DNA of 43,517 nt from JBGAWK01 sp044227665. GTDB taxonomy: Bacteria; Bacteroidota; Bacteroidia; Chitinophagales; JADIYW01. The notes beneath the pieces are model-generated. The model was given only the letters and a program-made list of their open reading frames with translations. It did not search any database and was not told the DNA's origin. The stretch lies in contig JBGAWK010000018.1 of the NCBI GenBank assembly GCA_044227665.1, positions 1 to 43,517 of the forward strand, given 5' to 3'. Shown piece after piece: positions 1-8,143 of this stretch. Made by a program: the position numbers and the translations under genes. Positions within the stretch are counted from its first letter, which is position 1. Every line of letters starts with the position of its first letter.

Positions 1-246
1 GAGGTAGATCTTATCGTACAGATGCACAATAAACTGATATTTGTGGAAGTAAAATATCGCAGAAATCTAGACTATGGGATGCCTGAAGGCTTTGTAAACA
101 AGAAAAAAAAGTTCTTATATCGCCTTTTGGCAGAAGATTTTATATATAGAAATAATTGGCATGGAGAATACCGTTTCGATATCATTTCCTTAGTAAAGGA
201 TGGTAATAAATTACGCTATGAGCATTTTGAAGATGCCTTTATTTGA
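1..246 (+). CDS. YraN/UPF0102 family protein, C-terminal part (gene starts before the window)
   Basis: The frame is open from base 1, so the gene begins outside the window and only about 81 residues are seen. The fragment starts with E-V-D-L-I and continues to F-V-E-V-K-Y-R. This is the D...(E)VK arrangement of the YraN/UPF0102 group, which is related to PD-(D/E)XK nucleases and Holliday-junction resolvases. These proteins are about 115-125 residues long, so roughly a third is missing. The cellular role of the family is poorly known, and the nuclease link is by fold rather than shown here. The stop codon lies inside the 3' end of the convergent serine hydrolase gene (8-nt overlap). The Met at base 22 is internal and is not the start. 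Confidence 0.75.
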   Translation, partial: EVDLIVQMHNKLIFVEVKYRRNLDYGMPEGFVNKKKKFLYRLLAEDFIYRNNWHGEYRFDIISLVKDGNKLRYEHFEDAFI

Positions 247-1366
247 GCAATCTCATACCGATATCCACATAGCGATAAACATCTTTGTAATGTCCGTACT
301 CATCGAGGCTTATCCCTATACCTTTCCCTAAGCGGACTATTACGGCATTCTTTTCGGGGATGACTAATATAAGCTGACCTAGTATGCCACAGAAATAAGG
401 TATATGCATACCCTTGTGGTTGAGAATCCAAAATTGATAGCCATAGTGTGACAATCTTTTGCCGCGATAGGTCAGTGCATTTGCAGGATGTGTAGCCGCA
501 TAAATATAGGCACTGTCTATCACTGATATGCTATTATATTTTCCATTATGCAATACCAACATCCCCAGCTTAGAAAAGTCTCGCGCAGTAGCATTGAGGC
601 AACAGAAAGCTTTGTTGTGCCCTCCTTCTTTATCTCGACTCCACAATGCACTATTCTCCATTTGCAGGGGCTTCCATAGGATTTCTTCTACATATTGTGC
701 CACTGGTTTTCCGGTACTTTTTGTAAGAATCATCCCTAACATCTGAGTACAGATACTTTGATATTCCCATCTTGTTCCCGGCTGTGTCTCCATCTCCATT
801 TTTTTACAAAGTCCATCCAAATCATTGCCATAATATGCCGAGGTTGTAATATTATAGGGATTGACATACATTTCACGCCACCTAATGCCAGCACTCATGG
901 TGAGCAAGTCTTCCAATGTCATGTCATAGCCCTTGAAGCTGGTATTCCATTGGGGATAAAAATCTTTGACTTTTTGCTTCACCCCCTTGATATACCCTTG
1001 CTCTATTGCCTTTCCAATGGCTAAGGATACTACACTTTTTGCCATAGAAAATGAGCCTGATATGGATTTTTTATCATAATCATCATAGTATTTTTCAAAG
1101 ATGATGCTATCATTCTGTATTACTAAATAGGCTACAGTTGGGGATTTTTCCAAATAGGATAAATCTTCTGCATTCGGAGCTATTATAGTACCTGTAGGCA
1201 ATATTTCTATGCTGTCTGTATGTATGGTATCGTTATAAAATATTGTATAATCATCAATATTGGCAAACCAATGCTTGAACCCTTCTTGTGTATATTGTGG
1301 TGCAGTGAAGTATATTGCAGGCATTGCTGCGACAAATAATAGCAATACGTAAAAAAGTTTTTTCAT
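239..1366 (-). CDS. Exported serine hydrolase of the beta-lactamase class C / esterase family
   Basis: This 375-residue protein has an N-terminal hydrophobic segment (residues about 4-21) that would act as a signal or anchor, so it should work in the periplasm. It carries the S-x-x-K nucleophile motif S-M-A-K at 107-110 in the usual SxSMAKS setting. A Tyr motif (Y202 in WEYQ) matches the YxN position of class C penicillin-binding-like hydrolases, and a late G-x-x-G segment precedes the final beta strands. Members include D-Ala-D-Ala carboxypeptidases, esterases and 6-aminohexanoate-dimer hydrolase-like enzymes, so the substrate cannot be fixed. Resistance to beta-lactams should not be assumed. 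It is divergent from the chalcone-isomerase-like gene and converges on the YraN gene. Confidence 0.8.
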   Translation of the reverse strand: MKKLFYVLLLFVAAMPAIYFTAPQYTQEGFKHWFANIDDYTIFYNDTIHTDSIEILPTGTIIAPNAEDLSYLEKSPTVAYLVIQNDSIIFEKYYDDYDKKSISGSFSMAKSVVSLAIGKAIEQGYIKGVKQKVKDFYPQWNTSFKGYDMTLEDLLTMSAGIRWREMYVNPYNITTSAYYGNDLDGLCKKMEMETQPGTRWEYQSICTQMLGMILTKSTGKPVAQYVEEILWKPLQMENSALWSRDKEGGHNKAFCCLNATARDFSKLGMLVLHNGKYNSISVIDSAYIYAATHPANALTYRGKRLSHYGYQFWILNHKGMHIPYFCGILGQLILVIPEKNAVIVRLGKGIGISLDEYGHYKDVYRYVDIGMRLLK

Positions 1367-1396
1367 CTAAGATTTTTATAGAAATAAAAATAGCTA

Positions 1397-1404
1397 TAAA
1401 TTTG
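1397..1404 (+). promoter_or_regulatory. Bacteroidota -7 element (TAAATTTG)
   Basis: An exact match to the Bacteroidota -7 consensus TAnnTTTG, 36 nt before the ATG of the chalcone-isomerase-like gene. No good -33 TTTG box is seen at the expected distance. Confidence 0.4.
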
Positions 1405-1440
1405 GATATAATCATAGGATAAACTTTCAAATAACTATAT

Positions 1441-1953
1441 ATGAAAATTGGAGGATTCGACTTTCCTGAACATCTTACTTTCGATGACCATGTCATGTAC
1501 CTGAACGGTGGCGGTGAACGTATAAAATTTTTTGTAAAAATTTATGTAATGACATTGTATGGAGAAAAACCTCTACATGAACCTTCCGAAGTAATCCTAG
1601 GCGACACCCCCCGTTGTGTACGTATGGTAATTTCTACCCCCTTAGTAACAAATACATTATTGGCAGACACTATACTTGCAGGATTCAAGCGTTCTACACA
1701 TAATAATCAGGAAAGAATAAAAGATGAAATTCAAAATGTAGTAGAGACATTGACAAAAATGCCTACGAAGTTCGGCGACTATTTCGACATAGTATATACG
1801 CCAGAGCGGGGGATGTCGTTCTATAAAAACGACCACTATCTCGGTGGTGGCAGCAAGGATATCTTTCTCAAAGAAGCTACTTATGGTATATGGTTTGGGG
1901 ATACTGCTACGGACAAAGGACTACGAAAGAAGATGCTGAAAGGTGGTATATAG
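1441..1953 (+). CDS. Chalcone isomerase-like family protein
   Basis: The 170-residue product follows the pattern of the bacterial chalcone-isomerase-like family. It opens with a short strand pair (GFDFPEHLTF), then L-N-G-G-G-x-R-x-K-F-F-V-K-I-Y-V-M-T-L-Y, a middle helical part, and the ending Y-G-I-W-F-G-D-T-A, close to the family's ...GIWLG.... This family lacks proven isomerase activity and is often exported. Here no signal peptide is present, and an in-frame TAA at 1432-1434 rules out an upstream extension, so it is probably cytoplasmic. Its role is unknown; lipid or fatty-acid binding is suggested for relatives. It stands alone between a divergent hydrolase gene and tRNA-Cys. Confidence 0.75.
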   Translation: MKIGGFDFPEHLTFDDHVMYLNGGGERIKFFVKIYVMTLYGEKPLHEPSEVILGDTPRCVRMVISTPLVTNTLLADTILAGFKRSTHNNQERIKDEIQNVVETLTKMPTKFGDYFDIVYTPERGMSFYKNDHYLGGGSKDIFLKEATYGIWFGDTATDKGLRKKMLKGGI

Positions 1954-2011
1954 CTTGCTTCTCCAAAAAATATTATTAATCACTAGTAGTGAAATATTAT
2001 GTAAAAATTAC

Positions 2012-2019
2012 TACATTTG
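2012..2019 (+). promoter_or_regulatory. -7 promoter element of tRNA-Cys (TACATTTG)
   Basis: An exact TAnnTTTG match 17 nt before the first base of tRNA-Cys. The -33 region near 1987-1991 is only a weak match (AGTG). Confidence 0.55.
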
Positions 2020-2036
2020 CAGCGCAAAACAATCAT

Positions 2037-2107
2037 GGTCGGTTGGCCGAGCGGCTAGGCAGAGCTCTGCAAAAGCTCGTACGGCGGTTCGAATCCGCCA
2101 CCGACCT
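2037..2107 (+). tRNA. tRNA-Cys (anticodon GCA)
   Basis: A 71-nt cloverleaf. The acceptor stem GGTCGGT (2037-2043) pairs with ACCGACC (2100-2106), followed by discriminator U at 2107 as expected for Cys. The anticodon stem is GAGCT/AGCTC, the loop is CTGCAAA and anticodon GCA lies at 2069-2071. The T-arm GGCGG-TTCGAAT-CCGCC is present. CCA is not encoded. Confidence 0.96.
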
Positions 2108-2108
2108 C

Positions 2109-2134
2109 AAAGGCATCGCAAGATGCCTTTTTTT
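2109..2134 (+). terminator. Intrinsic terminator after tRNA-Cys
   Basis: A 9-bp perfect stem (AAAGGCATC / GATGCCTTT) with a GCAA tetraloop, followed by a T run. It begins 2 nt after the tRNA. Confidence 0.88.
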
Positions 2135-2223
2135 ATTGGGGTTTCAGCTATTTAAATTAAAAGGATAGAGACTATGGGAATATTTGTAGGAATACGACGA
2201 GATTGAGAAAAGTAGAAATACTT

Positions 2224-3228
2224 CTAGTCTTGATTTGGGATACTATTATATTCAGAAATTTTACCCGACAATTTTTTGTTCTTACCATAGCGAACGATGT
2301 CGAAGTCTACAGACTTATCTATGTCTATTTTTGCCATCTGACTTCTCAGGTCATCAGCACTATATACTTTTTGATTATTGATGGTAGTAATCACATCATT
2401 AATCTTAAAACCCATCTTATTAGCAGCAGAATTGGGCATTACCTTTATTACCTGAACACCGTATCCATTCTTTACCTTCAAGTCTTCTATTGCTTCGCTA
2501 TCTAGATTCTGCAATTGGAGTCCTAGCTTGGGCTGAGATGATGCCAATACAAACCCACTCTTATCTGCATAGAAAGGCATTTTGTCATATAGTGGCATAC
2601 CTGAGCTCATATCCCCCAAATCACTTCTGCTTTTCAGGACGGCGAAGGTTTCTGAGGTTCTATTATCGCGTAGAAATATAATTTTTATCTTGTCCTCCAC
2701 TTTCTTTTTGCCTATATAATTTGTGGCATCAGGAATAATATGTATGGGCAAGTCATCTATTTGGAGGAGGATGTCTCCTACTTGCAGTCCTGCAAGTTCT
2801 GCGGCACTCTGCGGAATTACTTTAGATATAGTTATACCATCGGCATAGCTGCCCTCTGATAGCTCTTGGTCTTCAAAATATACACCTAGGAAGCCTCTAT
2901 TATAAGGTTGTTCGGTATCAGAGAATGAAAATGTTCTAAAGAAATCGTTTATTTCATCCGTATGGTTGAATATCGAATCCAATAGCTTATCAAATGCAAT
3001 ATTTTCGTCCAAATTAAAAGACTGTAGGAAGATGGGGGCTTCGCCAATGACAGAGTCCACCCACATTTGTATGCCCTGAAAATCTCCCTCTTCGGATGAT
3101 ATTTCTTTCTCTATCACCGTAACGGAATCGTTGTCATTCTGAACTTTTTTGACGGTAATTTTAGTTTTTTGGGCGGTTGCCAATATTGTAAATGAAAAAG
3201 AGAGGCTATAAAGTAAAAATCTATTCAT
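2224..3228 (-). CDS. Exported protein with two PDZ domains
   Basis: With the start placed at 3228, the 334-residue product begins with a clean signal peptide (hydrophobic residues 4-18, cleavage after A-T-A-Q at about 20). The first PDZ domain spans about 112-200 (GFLGVYF opening, later AAELAGLQVGDILLQIDD). The second spans about 235-325 (GLQLQ opening, later AANKMGFKINDVITTINN). There is no trypsin-like domain, so this is not HtrA/DegP. It may be a periplasmic adaptor or envelope stress protein binding peptide C-termini. A GTG at 3315 would add 29 residues in front and bury the signal peptide, so I prefer the internal ATG. prfC lies 110 bp upstream on the same strand. Confidence 0.75.
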   Translation of the reverse strand: MNRFLLYSLSFSFTILATAQKTKITVKKVQNDNDSVTVIEKEISSEEGDFQGIQMWVDSVIGEAPIFLQSFNLDENIAFDKLLDSIFNHTDEINDFFRTFSFSDTEQPYNRGFLGVYFEDQELSEGSYADGITISKVIPQSAAELAGLQVGDILLQIDDLPIHIIPDATNYIGKKKVEDKIKIIFLRDNRTSETFAVLKSRSDLGDMSSGMPLYDKMPFYADKSGFVLASSQPKLGLQLQNLDSEAIEDLKVKNGYGVQVIKVMPNSAANKMGFKINDVITTINNQKVYSADDLRSQMAKIDIDKSVDFDIVRYGKNKKLSGKISEYNSIPNQD

Positions 3229-3323
3229 ATCTATTTTTATTTTCCTGATTTTGCAAGAGCGTATTTTGGATATAATTTTTCCTACTGTAAAGTTATCAGG
3301 TAGTATTGTTAACACAATGCAAA

Positions 3324-3331
3324 CAAAGTTA
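3324..3331 (-). promoter_or_regulatory. -7 element upstream of the PDZ gene (TAACTTTG)
   Basis: Read on the minus strand this is TAACTTTG. Transcription would begin near 3318, leaving a leader of about 90 nt before the ATG at 3228, or almost none before the GTG at 3315. Confidence 0.4.
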
Positions 3332-3338
3332 AGTAGTG

Positions 3339-4946
3339 TTAAGCCACTACTTCGTCATGTACAAATTCTGAAGTAGTATGAAAAGCCAGTGTTTTGTACT
3401 CATCCATGGTAAGTTTCAATATCCATTCCGAAGTCGCAAGGAATACAGGCTGCTTTTCTTTGTCATAAGCCAAATATTGTGCTTTGTTTTTTATAAATTT
3501 TTGTAAATCCGCAGGATTATCTGATGTTACCCAGCACGCTTTGAAATACTGTAATGACTTAAAAGTACAAGAGGCTCCATATTCATGTAAAAGTCTGTAT
3601 TGTATTACATCAAATTGCAGGTCGCCTACTGTGCCAATAACTTTTGACCCTGTAGCGGCTATAGTAAATAGTTGTGCCACTCCTTCTTCCGTAAGTTGAG
3701 CTATGCCTTTCTCCAACTGTTTTGTTTTCATTGGATCGGTATTGATAAGCTCCCTGAAGATTTCAGGAGAAAAGTTAGGAATGCCTTTGAAGAATAGTTT
3801 TTCTCCCTCTGTAAGCGTATCACCGATTTTGAAGTTACCTGTATCATAAAGCCCTATGACATCTCCAGGATAAGCTTCATCTACAATATTACGTTCCGAT
3901 GCCATAAAGGTAGCAGGTGTATTGAAACGCAATTCCTTTTGTAATCGGGTATGCTTGTAGTATTTATTACGTTCAAAAACCCCAGAACACACCCTCATAA
4001 AAGCAATTCTATTGCGGTGATTAGGATCTATATTCGCGTGAATCTTAAATATAAAGCCCGTAAACTTAGCCTCTATAGGCTGTACCACTCTCGACTGAGT
4101 ATTTCTAGGACGCGGCACAGGGGCAATTTTTATAAATGTATTTAGCAGTTCCCTTACCCCAAAGTTATTTACTGCACTACCAAAAAATACTGGAGCCACC
4201 GCTCCGGACAGGTAAGTATTTACATCAAATTCCGGATATACGCCTTCTATAAGTTCTATATCTTCACGTAACTGGTCGGCATCACGCGCTCCCACAGTAT
4301 TGTCGAGTAAGGTGTCATTGATATCATGGATAGTAACACTTTCCGATTCAATTTTCTGTCCCGAGGGATTAAATAAATTAATCTGTTTGTCGTATAAATT
4401 ATATACTCCTTTGAAAAATGTCCCCTTATTGATGGGCCAACTCAGGGGGCGAACTTTTATAAATAGTTTTTGTTCTAGTTCATCCAATAGGTCGAAATTA
4501 TCTTTACCATCTCTATCCATTTTATTAATGAAAATGATGACAGGCGTATTTCTCATCCTACACACCTCCATAAGTTTCTCGGTCTGTAACTCCACCCCTT
4601 TCACACAATCCACCACTAAGATTACACTATCTACGGCAGTAAGGGTACGATAAGTATCCTCGGCAAAGTCCTTATGTCCTGGCGTATCCAATAGATTTAC
4701 CAATACATCATGATATTCAAAAGTCATGACAGAGGTAGCTACAGATATCCCTCTCTGACGTTCTATATCCATAAAATCAGAGGTAGCACCTTTCTTTATC
4801 TTATTGGATTTTACAGCTCCCGCAGTCTGTATCGCACCGCCATACAGAAGAAATTTCTCTGTCAATGTGGTTTTTCCGGCATCGGGGTGGCTAATTATAG
4901 CAAATGTTTTCCTACGTTGGATTTCTGTAAGTATAGTCTCAGACAT
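3339..4946 (-). CDS. prfC: Peptide chain release factor 3 (RF3)
   Basis: RF3 is the translational GTPase that removes RF1/RF2 from ribosomes after termination. The 535-residue protein has the full GTPase set: P-loop SHPDAGKTT (19-27), the switch region with RGISV, DTPGH (87-91) and NKMD (141-144). An EF-Tu-like domain 2 and the RF3-specific C-terminal domain follow. Length is typical (about 525-535). Features such as IERQRGISVATSVM and the single GTPase without EF-G domains IV/V separate it from EF-G and TypA. A -7 promoter box lies 9 nt before the ATG, so the mRNA may have almost no leader. Transcription is probably independent of the lipoprotein gene upstream. Confidence 0.96.
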   Translation of the reverse strand: MSETILTEIQRRKTFAIISHPDAGKTTLTEKFLLYGGAIQTAGAVKSNKIKKGATSDFMDIERQRGISVATSVMTFEYHDVLVNLLDTPGHKDFAEDTYRTLTAVDSVILVVDCVKGVELQTEKLMEVCRMRNTPVIIFINKMDRDGKDNFDLLDELEQKLFIKVRPLSWPINKGTFFKGVYNLYDKQINLFNPSGQKIESESVTIHDINDTLLDNTVGARDADQLREDIELIEGVYPEFDVNTYLSGAVAPVFFGSAVNNFGVRELLNTFIKIAPVPRPRNTQSRVVQPIEAKFTGFIFKIHANIDPNHRNRIAFMRVCSGVFERNKYYKHTRLQKELRFNTPATFMASERNIVDEAYPGDVIGLYDTGNFKIGDTLTEGEKLFFKGIPNFSPEIFRELINTDPMKTKQLEKGIAQLTEEGVAQLFTIAATGSKVIGTVGDLQFDVIQYRLLHEYGASCTFKSLQYFKACWVTSDNPADLQKFIKNKAQYLAYDKEKQPVFLATSEWILKLTMDEYKTLAFHTTSEFVHDEVVA

Positions 4947-4954
4947 AAGGGCTG

Positions 4955-4962
4955 CAAAGCTA
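4955..4962 (-). promoter_or_regulatory. -7 element immediately before prfC (TAGCTTTG)
   Basis: A minus-strand TAnnTTTG match ending 8 nt before the prfC ATG and overlapping the last codon of the upstream gene. It predicts a leader of at most a few nucleotides. Confidence 0.45.
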
Positions 4963-5496
4963 CAAATTTTCGAAGGATTTGGCAGAAATTAATACAGGAG
5001 TTTTGTGAAATGAGGTAGAGGCCCCAAATAACTGACCGGTAATTATTACTTTTTTACCTATAAGCTTGCTTTTATCAATCTTACCATCCATAATTACCTG
5101 CAAGGATTGTACATTCTTATAGACCTTATTCTGTCCTTTATCATTACAATGTATTTTGCAAGTTCTGAATAGCCTTAAATAGTAGATGGGAATAGATATA
5201 TTTTTAGAATTAAAATCATTGAATTGTTCATCTTCTTTGATGATTACTCCCTCTACTTTTATTATAGGGTTATCACAGTCAAACACCAATTCTTTTGTGG
5301 AATTTTCTTTATCAACTTCATTAATTTTATCTGTAATTATAGTCGGATCATAATCTTCTACTTTTTCACGGATATATGTCTCATCATTATTTTCTGGCAA
5401 ATAGCTATCACTTCCCTGACATGAATCAAAGATAATTACGATAAGTATCGTAAAAAATATATTTCTTTTGCATAAGTTGAATAGAGTGTAAATCAT
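4960..5496 (-). CDS. Putative lipoprotein with a DUF4431-like C-terminus
   Basis: A 178-residue protein with a hydrophobic N-terminus and a possible lipobox ending in Cys26 (I-F-D-S-C-Q), so probably a lipoprotein. The middle is acidic and low in complexity. The C-terminal part, with V-I-I-T-G-Q-L-F-G-A-S-T and then H-K-T-P-V-L-I, resembles the DUF4431 pattern (G-x-L-F...T...H-x-T-P-V-L), which is found in small exported proteins of unknown function. The domain match is from memory and moderate. The gene ends 13 nt before the prfC start on the same strand and has very AT-rich codons. Confidence 0.55.
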   Translation of the reverse strand: MIYTLFNLCKRNIFFTILIVIIFDSCQGSDSYLPENNDETYIREKVEDYDPTIITDKINEVDKENSTKELVFDCDNPIIKVEGVIIKEDEQFNDFNSKNISIPIYYLRLFRTCKIHCNDKGQNKVYKNVQSLQVIMDGKIDKSKLIGKKVIITGQLFGASTSFHKTPVLISAKSFENL

Positions 5497-5957
5497 CTTA
5501 CCATACGCTTATATGTGTTTTTTTATTATAGATGTCAAATATAATATGTTTTACTTTAAAGTGAACTCATTATAATTTATTTTCACCTAACAATATTTAG
5601 ATATAAGATGTTTACAAATATCTTATATTTAGTTTATTATACATTAATAGTCTTATTCATTTAAACTAAAATAGGAAAGCGTTTATCTTTTATCTAAAGA
5701 AGAACTCTATTAAAATCAAAAGTTATACTAATTTTTAGTAAAAACAACATTTTTTCTTATTTTTAGGGCATCAAGAAAAGAAACCCAGTTCATTATTTGT
5801 AAGATTTTTCATTACAAATAGGCATCTCTTAGGACTTGCGATAGGTGGCGGATTCGCCTATCTGCGCCATAGGAGGGAAATTAGAGCTAAAAGAAAAATA
5901 CGCTATACCTTTTTAAAGCTCTTTCTGTGGCTACACTGGCCTTTTGTAAATAAGAAA
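5497..5957. other. Divergent AT-rich intergenic region with two inverted repeats
   Basis: This 461-bp gap separates the minus-strand lipoprotein gene from the plus-strand ABC1 kinase gene. It is extremely AT-rich. It holds a perfect 9-bp inverted repeat at 5601-5628 (ATATAAGAT / ATCTTATAT, 10-nt loop) and another at 5794-5820 (TATTTGTAA / TTACAAATA, 9-nt loop). From about 5820 onward the plus-strand frame reads like protein in phase with the kinase gene, so part of this gap may be coding. Confidence 0.5.
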
Positions 5958-7394
5958 TTGATAAAGCAGCCCTTTTCTGTACAACTCAGGAGGAGGCTGG
6001 AGATGCTTGGCGCTACATACATCAAGCTAGGTCAGATATTATCACTAAGAGAGGATATCTTACCCGAAAATATTACAAATGAATTAAAAAAATTATTGGA
6101 TACGCTTCCGGCACTACCTTACGAACGCTATGCAGAAATTGTAGAAGACAATCTCGGTATGCCACTACATAGAGCATTTTCACAACTCGAAGAAAAACCT
6201 TTGGGGTCAGCATCCATTGCGCAGGCACATAGAGGCATACTTCGCACAGGCGAAACTGTGGTCATCAAGCTATTGAAGCCAGGCACTAGGGAGCTGATAA
6301 GGACGGACTCTAAAATTATCAAATTTATTGGCGGTGTCATGGAGCTTATAGTCCCTCACTTGCAGCCCAAAAATATGTTTACGGAGTTCTGTGATTATAC
6401 CAATAAAGAAGTGGATTTCCGATTGGAAGCCGATAATGCAGAATTATTTGCTTCTAATTTTACTAAATATCCCGATGTAGTATTCCCTAAAATTTTTAGG
6501 CAGTATTCCAATGAGAATATGTTGGTGATGGAATTCCTGAAAGGTCTGAAGCCCGATGCCAATGCCGCCAAGGTATTAACGCAAGAAGAAAAAGAGAAGG
6601 CGGTAGATCTAGGAGCATTTTCTATAATCAAAATGCTATATCATGATGGGTTCTTCCACGCAGATTTACACCCTGGAAATTTAATTATCCTTGAAGGTGG
6701 GCGTTGTGCATTTATAGATTTAGGGATGGTGGGACGTTTTGAAGAGAATACGCGTAAGAATATGCTGTATTACTACAATAGCTTGGTCATGGGCGAGGCA
6801 GATAGCGCAGCGAGATATATGCTAAACTTGGCAAAGGCAGGCAAAGGTGGCAACCCCGAAGGTTTTAGAAAAGAGTTTGTTCAGATGGCAAACCGTTGGA
6901 TACGGAACCCTAATTTTAATGATTTCTCTCTAGGGCAGCTCATCTTTGAATCTACTGTCATAGGTGCAAAACACCACATGTACTACCCACTAGAGATGGT
7001 ACTTATGGTAAAAGCTATCGTCACCTTCGAGGGTGTAGGCAATGTAATCCTTCCGGGTATAGATATACAGAAAATATCTAAAAAACACATAAGAAAGTTG
7101 GTTCTTGAAGAAGTAAATCCTGTAGAATTCCTAAAAAATACCTTGCAAAATGCACCTGAGATGCTGGATATCATTACTAGATTACCCATGTTGATGATGG
7201 AATTACTCAAGAGGACGGAGAATAACCTGTATGAAAAACAAAGCGCAAGAACGCCTATGGAAGGATTGCAAAATGTGGTTTTTGGTGGTTTTTGCATATT
7301 GAGTGGCTGCATATTAGCAGCTACAGGGTCTATTCCTTGGCCTGCGTATGCCACATTATTTGCTGTAGGTGCACTTTCTGCATTGAGAAAGTAA
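5958..7394 (+). CDS. ABC1/UbiB-family atypical kinase (AarF-like)
   Basis: An atypical kinase or ATPase of the UbiB/ADCK family, membrane-linked and usually tied to quinone or lipid metabolism. Visible motifs (numbering from TTG 5958) are the family signature K-L-G-Q (23-26), the Ala-rich loop GSASIAQAH (83-91), Lys104 in VVIKLL, the catalytic loop H-A-D-L-H-P-G-N (234-241) and metal-binding D255-L-G. The C-terminus has hydrophobic membrane segments. The start is a problem: no ATG or GTG lies in frame upstream, yet the frame stays open to 5742. The stretch from about 5820 reads as a Gly-rich hydrophobic then basic segment in phase with the kinase. The real N-terminus may be longer, with a rare start codon or a frameshift in the assembly. 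Confidence 0.85.
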   Translation: MIKQPFSVQLRRRLEMLGATYIKLGQILSLREDILPENITNELKKLLDTLPALPYERYAEIVEDNLGMPLHRAFSQLEEKPLGSASIAQAHRGILRTGETVVIKLLKPGTRELIRTDSKIIKFIGGVMELIVPHLQPKNMFTEFCDYTNKEVDFRLEADNAELFASNFTKYPDVVFPKIFRQYSNENMLVMEFLKGLKPDANAAKVLTQEEKEKAVDLGAFSIIKMLYHDGFFHADLHPGNLIILEGGRCAFIDLGMVGRFEENTRKNMLYYYNSLVMGEADSAARYMLNLAKAGKGGNPEGFRKEFVQMANRWIRNPNFNDFSLGQLIFESTVIGAKHHMYYPLEMVLMVKAIVTFEGVGNVILPGIDIQKISKKHIRKLVLEEVNPVEFLKNTLQNAPEMLDIITRLPMLMMELLKRTENNLYEKQSARTPMEGLQNVVFGGFCILSGCILAATGSIPWPAYATLFAVGALSALRK

Positions 7395-7444
7395 TTATGT
7401 AATATTTATCCTAAATTATTATACATTCATATCTTAAAAAGGGT

Positions 7445-7452
7445 TAACTTTG
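7445..7452 (+). promoter_or_regulatory. -7 element (TAACTTTG) of the beta-barrel gene
   Basis: An exact TAnnTTTG match 21 nt before the ATG at 7474. It overlaps a TTG that could be mistaken for the start. Confidence 0.5.
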
Positions 7453-7473
7453 TTGCATATAAAATTCAATTAT

Positions 7474-8022
7474 ATGAAAAAAATATTTTTTATCATGATT
7501 GCTTGTATTGCAACCCAGGGTTTAGTACAAGCGCAAGCTTCTGAGAAGGGCAATGTAGTTATTACTCCTAGCATTGGCTTAGGTTCTTATGGCTATTATG
7601 CTGCAGGTGCGAGGGGCTTTGGTTTGCCTATCAACCTAAATGTAGATTTTAATCTTCATGACTATGCAAGCGTAGGGCCTTGGGCAAGTTTTTATACTAG
7701 GAAATTTGACTCGGATGCAAGATACACAGGTATAGGTGTAGGTGCTCGCGGTCTATTTCATTTTTGGCAATTGATTGACGACAAAGTTAGCAAAGACCTA
7801 AAAGCTGACAAACTCGATATTTATTGGGGATTAGGATTGGGTTATAATCTTGGTAAATTGAAATATAATGACAATGTTGTTAATGATTATAAAGATAATT
7901 ACTTTACTTGGGGTTCAGGATTAGGACTTAGATACTATTTCGTAGAGCGTTTCGGTGTATCTGCGGAATTTGGATACTTAGGAAACAGTTGGTTGAAAAT
8001 AGGCTTCCCTATCAAATTTTAG
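7474..8022 (+). CDS. Outer-membrane beta-barrel protein
   Basis: The ATG at 7474 gives a 182-residue protein with a good signal peptide (MKKIFFIMIACIATQG, cleaved after about VQAQ). The mature part has alternating hydrophobic/polar strands rich in Gly and aromatic residues (GVGARGLFHFW, GLGLGYNLG, GSGLGLRYYF) and ends on Phe (IKF), as outer-membrane barrels do. It fits the small OmpA/OprF-type or porin-family 8-stranded barrels of Bacteroidota, with no OmpA peptidoglycan domain. Function is unknown. A strong terminator follows directly, so it is monocistronic. Confidence 0.8.
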   Translation: MKKIFFIMIACIATQGLVQAQASEKGNVVITPSIGLGSYGYYAAGARGFGLPINLNVDFNLHDYASVGPWASFYTRKFDSDARYTGIGVGARGLFHFWQLIDDKVSKDLKADKLDIYWGLGLGYNLGKLKYNDNVVNDYKDNYFTWGSGLGLRYYFVERFGVSAEFGYLGNSWLKIGFPIKF

Positions 8023-8041
8023 TATATTATTATAATGCATA

Positions 8042-8075
8042 AAAAAAGCCCCAAGCAATGCTTGGGGCTTTTTTT
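8042..8075 (+). terminator. Intrinsic terminator after the beta-barrel gene
   Basis: A GC-rich stem AGCCCCAAGC / GCTTGGGGCT with a 3-nt loop, flanked by A and T runs, 20 nt after the stop codon. Confidence 0.92.
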
Positions 8076-8114
8076 ATGCTATTTCAAATTGGATACTTGT
8101 ATCCATATATATGC

Positions 8115-8122
8115 TATATTTG
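8115..8122 (+). promoter_or_regulatory. -7 element (TATATTTG)
   Basis: An exact TAnnTTTG match 21 nt before the ATG at 8144, directly after the preceding terminator. A CTTG at 8096-8099 is a poorly spaced -33 candidate. Confidence 0.45.
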
Positions 8123-8143
8123 TAGTAACCTATACTATGCATT

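Noticed and set aside
239..1366. Beta-lactamase conferring antibiotic resistance
   Set aside because: The S-x-x-K fold is shared with esterases and peptidases, and no specific beta-lactamase features are visible.
2224..3228. HtrA/DegP protease
   Set aside because: Two PDZ domains are present but there is no trypsin-like protease domain or catalytic triad.
7450..7474. TTG start eight codons upstream for the first beta-barrel gene
   Set aside because: It would spoil the signal peptide and overlaps the -7 promoter box; the ATG at 7474 fits better.
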